Of a DNA stretch of 21,539 nucleotides, positions 7,514 through 13,199 are shown one piece after another; position 1 is the stretch's first letter; the number at the start of each line of letters is the position of its first letter. Position numbers and translations under genes: made by a program. The notes below the pieces were generated by a model that had not been told where the DNA came from, searched no databases, and saw only the letters and a list, made by a program, of their open reading frames with translations. The stretch is from JAWXBM01 sp037968555 (lineage in GTDB: Bacteria > Pseudomonadota > Gammaproteobacteria > Xanthomonadales > SZUA-36), in the NCBI GenBank assembly GCA_037968555.1, contig JBBKVS010000262.1, forward strand, positions 1-21,539, read 5' to 3'.

Positions 7514-8372
7514 GGAGATCAGAAACCTTGGCGCTTCAGTGCGCGCCCGATTGCAAAACCTTTCGCGTGAAACAAATCAAAGTTTCGAACTGATACTGAC
7601 CCGCTATACACTTGAACGCCTCCTCTACCGACTCAGTGTTTCTGCGCATGCAGAGCGATTTGTGCTTAAAGGTGCAATGCTGCTGACGAGCTGGTTTGAG
7701 GAATCCCATCGAGCCACGCGGGATATCGATCTGCTGGGTTTCGGTGACCCAAGTCCCGAAGCCATGATTGCGGCATTTCAGGAAATACTCGTGGTGCAGG
7801 CCGAAGATGGTGTCGAGTTCGACATGAAAGCGCTTCGGGTAGACCGAATTCGGGAGGAACAGGTTTACGGCGGACTGCGATTACGCACAACCGCATCGAT
7901 CAGTGGTGCGCGGATCGGTGTAACCATTGATATCGGGTTTGGCGATGCGCTGGAACCCGGAGCCGAGATAATTAACTACCCTACTATGCTTGACCTTCCG
8001 GCACCGCGATTACGCACATACGCCAAGGAGACCGTTATTGCTGAAAAATTTCAGGCAATGGTTGTTCTGGGGCGCGCAAACAGCCGCATGAAGGACTTTT
8101 ATGATGTTTGGCTACTAAGTCAGTCATTTTCCTTCGCTGACGACCGCTTGGCACGGGCCATAGCTGCTACTTTTGAACGCAGACGAACTGCGATTCCCGC
8201 AGAGCTGCCCGATGCCCTGACCCCAGCGTTTGCGGAGGATGTGCAGAAACAACAACAGTGGAATGCATTCAAGGAAAACGTAGCGATGGACCCAGGCAAT
8301 CTCGCAGATGTGATTGCAAAGGTTGCTGTATTCATAATGCCGCATGTCGCAGAGGCATCGAAATTGGACTGA
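7506..8372 (+). CDS. AbiEii/AbiGii-family nucleotidyltransferase toxin
   Basis: This 288-residue protein is the toxin partner: an MNT-like nucleotidyltransferase. Related toxins have been shown to add nucleotides to tRNA acceptor ends and block growth. Visible motifs are VLKGAMLL (53-60), RATRDIDLLG (69-78, with metal-binding Asp73 and Asp75), TIDIGFGD (140-147), and the AEKFQAM...SRMKDFYDVWLL block (179-204, with Lys181, Lys196, Asp197 and Asp200), all in the order expected for AbiEii. All catalytic positions look intact, so the toxin is probably active. Its start overlaps the antitoxin stop by 8 bases, the usual arrangement. The cassette ends 51 bp before the opposing moaE. AbiE systems were first described as phage abortive-infection modules. 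Confidence 0.88.
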   Translation: MPKEIRNLGASVRARLQNLSRETNQSFELILTRYTLERLLYRLSVSAHAERFVLKGAMLLTSWFEESHRATRDIDLLGFGDPSPEAMIAAFQEILVVQAEDGVEFDMKALRVDRIREEQVYGGLRLRTTASISGARIGVTIDIGFGDALEPGAEIINYPTMLDLPAPRLRTYAKETVIAEKFQAMVVLGRANSRMKDFYDVWLLSQSFSFADDRLARAIAATFERRRTAIPAELPDALTPAFAEDVQKQQQWNAFKENVAMDPGNLADVIAKVAVFIMPHVAEASKLD

Positions 8373-8423
8373 CAAATCTGGGTCAGGGGCTTCAGAGAAT
8401 TAATTGGTTTCCTTAGGAGCGCT

Positions 8424-8867
8424 TTATTTAATGCGGCAATTCACCCAGTCGCTGGAACCGTCGGCATAGTGTTCTTTTTTCCAGATGGGCAGGCGTGCTT
8501 TTACCTCATCGATGATGTAGCGGCAGGCGTCAAAGGCCGCATCTCGGTGGGCTGAACTCACACCCACCAGTACCGCCGGTTCGGTCAATTCCAGCAAGCC
8601 ATGGCGGTGTACTGCCGCAGCAAGCACCAGGCTAAATTTGTCTTTGGCTTCCTGCAGAATGGCGTTGCCTTCCTGGACTGCCAGCGGTTCATATACTTCG
8701 TATTCCAGCTGCAGAACTTTGCGGCCTTCGTTGTGATCGCGAACCCAGCCTTCGAACAGGACAAAGGCACCGGCGGATACATCCTGCAAGGAAGCCCGCA
8801 AAGCCTTGCGATTGAGGCTTTCGCTGGAGATGGCAAAGTAGCCGGTGCTGAAGGGAGCCGCGTTCAT
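8424..8867 (-). CDS. moaE: Molybdopterin synthase catalytic subunit MoaE
   Basis: MoaE, with two MoaD subunits, transfers sulphur to cyclic pyranopterin monophosphate to give molybdopterin. The 147-residue protein has the family features FEGWVRDHNEGRKV (38-51), LEYEVYEPLA (54-63), VHRHGLL (87-93), VSSAHRDAAFDACRYIIDEVK (103-123) and LPIWKKEHYADGSSDWV (126-142), which carries the active-site lysines. No clear Shine-Dalgarno precedes the ATG; the 20 bases between moaD and moaE are A-rich and contain TGCAGTTTCTGCA, so translation may rely on coupling to moaD. It is the last gene of the small-orf-moaA-moaD-moaE operon and converges on abiEii. Confidence 0.95.
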   Translation of the reverse strand: MNAAPFSTGYFAISSESLNRKALRASLQDVSAGAFVLFEGWVRDHNEGRKVLQLEYEVYEPLAVQEGNAILQEAKDKFSLVLAAAVHRHGLLELTEPAVLVGVSSAHRDAAFDACRYIIDEVKARLPIWKKEHYADGSSDWVNCRIK

Positions 8868-8887
8868 TGCAGTTTCTGCAAAAGCTT

Positions 8888-9130
8888 TTAGCCGCCTGCA
8901 ACGGGAGGAAAGAACAGGATCTGCTCATCGCCGTTCAATGCGGTATCCCAGCTGGCCATCTGATCATTGATGGCCACCAGTGCACGGCTGTATTGGCCCA
9001 GTGCCTGGTGCTGTTCAGTCATCTGCGTAAACAATTCGGCGGGTGAGCTGGCGCTCGATTGCACCTGTTCTTCCGCCAGGCCAGTCGCTTCGCGATAGGC
9101 GGCAAACCACTTCACCGTAAACTGCTTCAT
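8888..9130 (-). CDS. moaD: Molybdopterin synthase sulphur carrier subunit MoaD
   Basis: This 80-residue ubiquitin-fold protein ends in the diagnostic Gly-Gly (FFPPVAGG), the C-terminus that is adenylated and thiocarboxylated before sulphur is delivered to MoaE. The N-terminal beta strand KQFTVKWFAAYREATG and the LVAINDQ...LNGDEQILFFPP segment fit the family. Its ATG overlaps the moaA stop by 3 bases (ATGA), so the two are translationally coupled. moaE follows after 20 bases. Confidence 0.94.
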   Translation of the reverse strand: MKQFTVKWFAAYREATGLAEEQVQSSASSPAELFTQMTEQHQALGQYSRALVAINDQMASWDTALNGDEQILFFPPVAGG

Positions 9131-10185
9131 CCACCGATCCGGTACATTTCAACTTTCTCGCGAGTAGCGCCCAACTGGCTGCGTTCCTCGCTGTAACGGT
9201 CAGTGCGCTTGTGCCAGATTTGGCTAATCAGCTCTGCCAACTGATCGCCATTATGCGATTGCCGCAGCAGTGGCATCATGTTTTTACCTTCGGTGCCGAA
9301 CAGACAGGTGTAGAACACGCCGTCCGCAGTCAGGCGCGCGCGGGTACAGCCGCCACAGAAAGGTTGAGAAATAGAACTGATCAGGCCAATCTCGCCAGCC
9401 CCATCCTGGTAGCGATAACGGGTAGCGGTTTCCGATGCCCGCTGTGCACCCACTGCCTCCAGCGGCCAGCGTGCTGAAATGCGTTCCACCCATTCAGCGG
9501 ATGGCACCACTTGCTCCAGCTTCCAGTGATTGCTGTTGCCCACATCCATGTATTCGATCAGGCGCACGCTATGACCGCTGTGGCGGAAGTGCTCCAGCAA
9601 GTCCAGTATCGTGTGGTCGTTGACGCCGCGTTGCACCACGGTATTGATTTTCAACTGCTCGAATCCGGCATCTACAGCCGCATCAATACCGGCCAGTATT
9701 TCCGGCAGCTTGCCTTTGCCACCGCTCATCTCGTGCAGCACTTTTTCATCCAGCGAGTCCAGGCTGACGGTAATCCGCCCCAGTCCGGCATTGCGCAGAT
9801 CTCCTGCATGGCGCGGCAGCAGCACGCCATTGGTGGTCATGGCGATATCATCCAGGCCATCGATGGCTGCCAATCGTTCAATCAGCGATATCAAGCCCGG
9901 CCTTACCAGTGGCTCGCCACCGGTGATGCGTAACTTTTTCACCCCATTGGCTACAAAGGCGCGCAGCAGGGTTTCGATTTCGCGATCGGTCAGCAGGTTT
10001 GCCAATGGCAGAAAAACGCCACGGCCCTGCAGTGAATCGGCTGGCATGCAATAGGTGCAACGGAAATTGCAGCGGTCAATCACAGAAAGGCGCAACTCCC
10101 GCAAGGGGCGTTGCATCTGATCGCGTACCAGGGCTGGGCTGGCCTGGGTCGAATCAGTGAGCTTGATGGGTACTTGCATGTCCAT
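9127..10185 (-). CDS. moaA: GTP 3',8-cyclase MoaA (radical SAM)
   Basis: MoaA carries out the first step of molybdenum cofactor synthesis, rearranging GTP with radical S-adenosylmethionine chemistry. In the 352-residue protein the SAM-binding 4Fe-4S motif is CNFRCTYC (Cys39, Cys43, Cys46), the GGEP-type motif is RITGGEP (86-92), and the second cluster that binds GTP uses FCGGC and YTC (Cys277, Cys280, Cys294). The protein ends in the conserved Gly-Gly needed for activity. Two in-frame ATGs (10185, 10179) are possible; neither has a strong ribosome site, and the first was chosen. The gene follows a small orf by 17 bases and overlaps moaD. Confidence 0.96.
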   Translation of the reverse strand: MDMQVPIKLTDSTQASPALVRDQMQRPLRELRLSVIDRCNFRCTYCMPADSLQGRGVFLPLANLLTDREIETLLRAFVANGVKKLRITGGEPLVRPGLISLIERLAAIDGLDDIAMTTNGVLLPRHAGDLRNAGLGRITVSLDSLDEKVLHEMSGGKGKLPEILAGIDAAVDAGFEQLKINTVVQRGVNDHTILDLLEHFRHSGHSVRLIEYMDVGNSNHWKLEQVVPSAEWVERISARWPLEAVGAQRASETATRYRYQDGAGEIGLISSISQPFCGGCTRARLTADGVFYTCLFGTEGKNMMPLLRQSHNGDQLAELISQIWHKRTDRYSEERSQLGATREKVEMYRIGG

Positions 10186-10202
10186 GGTCTGGTGTTGCTG
10201 GC

Positions 10203-10463
10203 TCAGTTGGTGCTCGTCAATATCTGCGAGCGCTTCAGATCCTGGTGATGTTCCAGTGTGCGCTTGTAGATTTCGGTGACTTTGTCCACACCGGATGGCT
10301 CCAATGCGCCGTCGTTACCGGCTGCGACAAAAGTGGCATAAATGGCTGAAGCTGTCATCAGGGCGCCGGAAACCAGCGTTGAATCAATGTCTTCCTCCCT
10401 GAGCTTATTAGCCAGTTCGATTAATTTGTTGGTGCAATATTTGTGCTGATCGCTTTCGCTCAC
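10203..10463 (-). CDS. Small conserved-looking protein (86 aa), DUF3144-like, first gene of the moaADE operon
   Basis: This 86-residue soluble, mostly helical protein shows the pattern KLIELANKLREEDIDSTLVSGALMTASAIYATFVAAG, loosely like DUF3144 proteins; I am not certain of the family. It starts with GTG, supported by GGAG (complement of 10472-10475) 7 to 8 bases upstream, so the start is well defined. It lies 17 bases before moaA and directly downstream of the TATAAT promoter, so it is the leader gene of the molybdopterin operon. Function unknown. There is no signal peptide, membrane segment or metal motif; two cysteines are not expected to mean anything, as only one (in KYCTNK) is visible. 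Confidence 0.75.
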   Translation of the reverse strand: MSESDQHKYCTNKLIELANKLREEDIDSTLVSGALMTASAIYATFVAAGNDGALEPSGVDKVTEIYKRTLEHHQDLKRSQILTSTN

Positions 10464-10495
10464 CGTGCTTACTCCGTAAAAATTCAGAATGGATC

Positions 10496-10526
10496 ATTAT
10501 ACCGCGCACCGTGCGGTGAACCCCAA
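10496..10526 (-). promoter_or_regulatory. Promoter of the small orf-moaA-moaD-moaE operon, with palindrome in the spacer
   Basis: On the minus strand a perfect -10 box TATAAT occupies 10501-10496, giving an expected start near 10489 and a leader of about 26 bases to the GTG. The best -35 candidate is TTGGGG (10526-10521) at a long 19-base spacing, so the promoter may need an activator. The spacer contains the 11-base palindrome CGCACGGTGCG (10515-10505), a possible binding site for a regulator. The -10 is convincing; the -35 and the operator idea are tentative. Confidence 0.5.
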
Positions 10527-10548
10527 ACAGAAACTGCCCGCAATTTTC

Positions 10549-10580
10549 GTTACCGTGCCGAATCTTATCGGCACGGCAAC
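10549..10580. other. Strong hairpin downstream of the two-helix membrane protein gene
   Basis: CCGTGCCGA (10553-10561) and TCGGCACGG (10568-10576) form a perfect 9-bp stem around the loop ATCTTA. Outside an A-C mismatch, GTT (10549-10551) and AAC (10578-10580) extend it to 12 bp. It lies between the end of the gene at 10602 and the moa operon promoter. No T-tract follows on either strand, so it may be an mRNA-end stabiliser or a weak terminator rather than a classical one. Confidence 0.45.
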
Positions 10581-10601
10581 GGGGTGCTATCTACCCATCT
10601 T

Positions 10602-10937
10602 TTAGGAGAGCCAACTCCGCCGGCGTGGCCGGTGGGCCCGTATCGTGTCTCGCAGGCTGGCGATCACGCCCCACAGGCTGCCGCCGATTACGAGTATGGC
10701 CCACAAGCCGAGATAGGCCAGGAACAACCTGGACTCCAGAAAGCCCGGCAAGAACATAGGGGCAACAAGCGCCAGGGACGCCAGCCCAAACCCCAGATGC
10801 GACCAAATGGAACCGGTATCGTCCTCGTGTTTCAGCGGCCCGGCTTTACCGGGTAGCTTATTCGACTGCGTTGCCGGTACTTCAGGGGTCGTTTCCTGTT
10901 GGCTTTCCAATGTCACTGCATTTTTTGAATCTGTCAT
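10602..10937 (-). CDS. Small two-helix inner membrane protein, unknown function
   Basis: I do not recognise this 111-residue protein. Residues 1-45 are hydrophilic and probably disordered (rich in Glu, Thr, Gln). Two hydrophobic helices follow at about 48-66 (LGFGLASLALVAPMFLPGF) and 72-96 (FLAYLGLWAILVIGGSLWGVIASL), and a short basic tail RAHRPRRR ends the protein. The positive tail and hydrophilic N-terminus suggest both ends are cytoplasmic. The start at 10937 is set by GGAGG (complement of 10944-10948) 6 bases upstream; a longer frame to 11123 has no ribosome site and no conserved look. It is on the same strand as the moa operon but separated from it by a hairpin and a promoter. Confidence 0.7.
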   Translation of the reverse strand: MTDSKNAVTLESQQETTPEVPATQSNKLPGKAGPLKHEDDTGSIWSHLGFGLASLALVAPMFLPGFLESRLFLAYLGLWAILVIGGSLWGVIASLRDTIRAHRPRRRSWLS

Positions 10938-11159
10938 GTCATACCTCCAGATCCCGGCGCAAGCCTGACCAAGCTGCGGCGAGTTTGAGCGCGCTTCCAG
11001 ATTGCATTGACGGGCATGTGCACGGGTTCCAGTCACACCACGAAAGCCAATTGGCAAATTCGCTGTGCAGCTAAAGCACGGCACCAGACTCCGCCCGACA
11101 GCGGGAAGCAGGCGCAAGGCCACTCAGGGCCCTACTTCAATTTATGGAAAAACGTGTAG
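10938..11159. other. 222-bp gap, no gene seen
   Basis: This stretch lies upstream of the two-helix membrane protein. It contains the 10-bp palindrome GCCAATTGGC (11046-11055) flanked by CGAA and TTCG, and the palindrome AGGGCCCT (11127-11134), either of which could be a regulator site. I see no convincing promoter, terminator or coding region. Confidence 0.4.
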
Positions 11160-11516
11160 TTACGCGGAGGTGATGAATTGCGGAGGGGCCCGGATAGCGG
11201 GCAATGCGACTGGCTGAATGTCACCGGCGACCAGCGACGATCCAGGCCGAATTCTGCTACGTAAAAAACTTGCCTCGACCGTGGCATCAGACGCTGTAAG
11301 GCCCGATGATTCGGGGCGGCGTTCGGGGGTGAGTTCGCGGCTGGTAGTGTTTCGCTCTGGTTCGATAACCTGGGCGAACCCGACATCACTACGTTGGGCA
11401 TAGGCGGTATCATCGAGTTGCGACCGCCAATCGACGCGTGTCTGAGCGGTCCACAAAAAGCACGCCATTAGCCCTATCAGAGCTGGCCAATAACGGTTTT
11501 GATTGTGGAATGTCAT
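11160..11516 (-). CDS. Small probably exported protein, unknown function
   Basis: This 118-residue frame starts with a short N-region, a hydrophobic stretch at about 10-24 (WPALIGLMACFLWTA) and a hydrophilic remainder with many Ser, Arg, Pro and Glu residues and no recognisable domain. That layout suggests an anchored or secreted periplasmic protein. The ribosome site is weak (GAGAAA about 8 bases upstream). The frame lies between the two-helix protein and the anti-sigma gene, all on the minus strand, and no strong competing frame covers it. It may be spurious. Confidence 0.45.
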   Translation of the reverse strand: MTFHNQNRYWPALIGLMACFLWTAQTRVDWRSQLDDTAYAQRSDVGFAQVIEPERNTTSRELTPERRPESSGLTASDATVEASFLRSRIRPGSSLVAGDIQPVALPAIRAPPQFITSA

Positions 11517-11722
11517 GTTGCGACATTTCTCGAAAAGGGGCCGATAAAGGTGATGATAGCCCGGGCCGGATACCTTTTCACCAGAAATTCAAGGGTATCT
11601 TTGCTTGTACTCGTGAAAATGGTGTTCAGTCCCTGAATATTCAAGGCATCGTGCGCGGCTTTTTGGCAGTAGTTTGCCTGCGCACCTGGCCTGTACCGGC
11701 ACCTGACGGACCGGGTTCAGGG
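11517..11722. other. 206-bp gap after the anti-sigma gene, no gene seen
   Basis: The gap separates the anti-sigma factor stop from the small exported protein. I looked for a copy of the GGAATA-N16-CGT sigma motif and found none. There is an imperfect palindrome around GGTGATGATAGCCCGGGCC (11549-11567) facing GGATACC...TCACC, without a T-tract. Nothing else is supported. Confidence 0.4.
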
Positions 11723-12553
11723 TTATTGCCAGCCGTTTTCGATCAGGCTTTGTTCGGCGGCTGCATCCAGTGGGGCCTGGTCGCCTATCCGCTCACTGAT
11801 CCACGCAGTCAAGGCAGGCAGGCCGCTATGAGTGGCCGCTTGGTAAGGCGCCTCGGGGTTCGGTGCCAGCGATTGATCGGTGCTGAACCAGTCAAGCTGC
11901 CAACTGCCGTCACGCCGGCAAGCCACGATCAGGGCGGGGCGGTTGGTGTCTTGCAGCCTGGCCTGCCGGCAGTAAGCGCCCTGCTGGTCCTTGAACGTCA
12001 GTTGTACTTCGCCCCTGCCTGCTGCGCCGATAGAGACCGTTTCGGCGCTGGGTTGGTGTTCCAGCAACCGGTTCAAATCCGGGTTCATCACCAGCGGACT
12101 GCTGCCTGCCGGTACAACCATGTTGGCAGAACCCATTGAGCCGCCCATTTGCCCGCCGAGGTACCAACCCACTACCAGCGCCAGGCTGGCAGCAATGGCT
12201 ACCGGTACCTGGACGAAGCGCGGCAGGGCCTTGCGCCAGCCAGCTTGCGGCAATTGGACAACGTTACTCTGGTCTGATTCGCTGGCTGGAGCCGCGGTGT
12301 GCTGGCCAGCAATGACGGCATCTGCATCCTGATCAAGCAGATCCAACACAGATTGGGGCATCGGCGTTTGGTCTACGTCGGCGAAAGCCTGCCGCACTTG
12401 CGGGTCGACACCGCGCAGACTGGCCAGGCGTTCCACCAATTGCGGTTCGGCAGCAAGCCGTTCGGTCACGCGATCGGCCTCGGCCTCGGGCAGTTCTCCG
12501 TCAATGTATGCCGACAGGGTTTCATCGCTCAGTGGTTTGTCATGTTCGTTCAT
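11723..12553 (-). CDS. Membrane-spanning anti-sigma factor
   Basis: This 276-residue protein is the likely inhibitor of the ECF sigma factor encoded just upstream. Its N-terminal segment LSDETLSAYIDGELPEAEAD (8-27) is the anti-sigma domain pattern, but the His-Cys-Cys zinc ligands of ZAS-type domains are missing. One transmembrane helix spans about 115-134 (VQVPVAIAASLALVVGWYLG). The rest (135-276) would be periplasmic and holds two cysteines, Cys195 (GAYCRQARL) and Cys212 (ACRRDGSWQLDWF), which could form a disulphide. The ATG overlaps the sigma stop by 3 bases, with AGGAGA upstream, so the two are co-translated. Signal release probably involves the periplasmic domain; the trigger is unknown. 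Confidence 0.85.
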   Translation of the reverse strand: MNEHDKPLSDETLSAYIDGELPEAEADRVTERLAAEPQLVERLASLRGVDPQVRQAFADVDQTPMPQSVLDLLDQDADAVIAGQHTAAPASESDQSNVVQLPQAGWRKALPRFVQVPVAIAASLALVVGWYLGGQMGGSMGSANMVVPAGSSPLVMNPDLNRLLEHQPSAETVSIGAAGRGEVQLTFKDQQGAYCRQARLQDTNRPALIVACRRDGSWQLDWFSTDQSLAPNPEAPYQAATHSGLPALTAWISERIGDQAPLDAAAEQSLIENGWQ

Positions 12554-13107
12554 TTTTGTTTCTCCTGGCTGTCCGTTTGGTCAGCCATCTGGTCGGTGCT
12601 GTTGCCGTCCGGTGTTTGCCCGGCCAGCGCTGCACGTGCCCGGGCCAGACGGCTCATCACGGTACCCACCGGGCAGCCCAGAATTTCCGCTGCCTGTCGG
12701 TAGCGGTAACCTTCAACCACCACCAGTTCCAGCACCGTGCGCTGCTCTTCCGGCAAGCGGGCGATACTGGCATGGGCTTCCTGCCAGGTGATTTCTGCTA
12801 TGGCCTGGCGCTCGCTGGAATGGCTGACCGCTTCCTGTAAGGTGGGATCGTTGGTGGCTTGCTGGCGCACCTTGCGCGAACGGACCTCGTCAATCCACAA
12901 GTTGCGACATACCTTGAAACTCCAGGGCCGCAGCTCGGCCTCATCGGGCAAACCACGTGTCAACAGCCGTTCCACCGTGTTTTGCAGCAAATCATCGCCA
13001 TCGGCCAGGTTTCCGGTCAGACTGATCGCAAAACGCCGCAACTGAGGCAGAATATCCAGCAGTTGCTGTTGCCGGGCCTTGAAATTTTGGCTGGTCTGTG
13101 GGGTCAT
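12550..13107 (-). CDS. ECF-subfamily RNA polymerase sigma factor
   Basis: This 185-residue protein has sigma region 2 at about 20-82 (LRRFAISLTGNLADGDDLLQ, then PWSFKVCRNLWIDEVRSRK) and region 4 at about 113-162 (SIARLPEEQRTVLEL, YRYRQAAEILGCPVGTVMSRLARARAAL), with no region 3, as expected for ECF sigmas. The C-terminal tail 163-185 is hydrophilic. The ATG at 13107 is preceded by GAGG with 8 bases spacing. It forms an operon with the anti-sigma gene and is divergent from the secreted protease. A GGAATA-N16-CGT element ends at the base before the ATG. This motif recurs before nearby genes, so it is the probable recognition sequence of this sigma factor. Confidence 0.95.
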   Translation of the reverse strand: MTPQTSQNFKARQQQLLDILPQLRRFAISLTGNLADGDDLLQNTVERLLTRGLPDEAELRPWSFKVCRNLWIDEVRSRKVRQQATNDPTLQEAVSHSSERQAIAEITWQEAHASIARLPEEQRTVLELVVVEGYRYRQAAEILGCPVGTVMSRLARARAALAGQTPDGNSTDQMADQTDSQEKQK

Positions 13108-13132
13108 ACGTTTAACCTCAGGGTTTTATTCC
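13108..13132 (-). promoter_or_regulatory. GGAATA-N16-CGT element facing the sigma gene
   Basis: On the minus strand GGAATA (13132-13127) is followed after exactly 16 bases by CGT (13110-13108), matching the two other copies and sharing AATAAAACCC with the copy before the Ala-rich gene. If used as a promoter, transcription would begin inside the first codons of the sigma gene (ATG 13107), although a good GAGG ribosome site lies at 13118-13115. So either the sigma mRNA is leaderless, or a second promoter exists, or this copy is only a binding site. Confidence 0.5.
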
Positions 13133-13136
13133 CCGC

Positions 13137-13161
13137 GGAATAAACCAGTGAACGAAAACGT
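13137..13161 (+). promoter_or_regulatory. Candidate ECF promoter of the secreted protease gene
   Basis: GGAATA (13137-13142) followed after 16 bases by CGT (13159-13161) matches the shared motif. The predicted start near 13169 leaves a leader of about 30 bases before the ATG at 13200, which is a normal arrangement. Together with the minus-strand copy it forms an inverted repeat, GGTTTTATTCC facing GGAATAAACC, in the divergent 92-bp region. Confidence 0.65.
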
Positions 13162-13199
13162 GGAGAGTATAAAGACTCACGACAGGGAATGTACTCAGC

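Noticed and set aside
8373..8423. Degenerate copy of the GGGGTCAGAGT palindrome after the toxin gene (GGGTCAGGGGCTTCAGAG)
   Set aside because: The similarity is limited to a few bases and no inverted partner was found, so it does not support a second element flanking the cassette.
10549..10580. Classical intrinsic terminator
   Set aside because: The stem is strong, but no run of T follows on either strand, so it is listed only as a hairpin.
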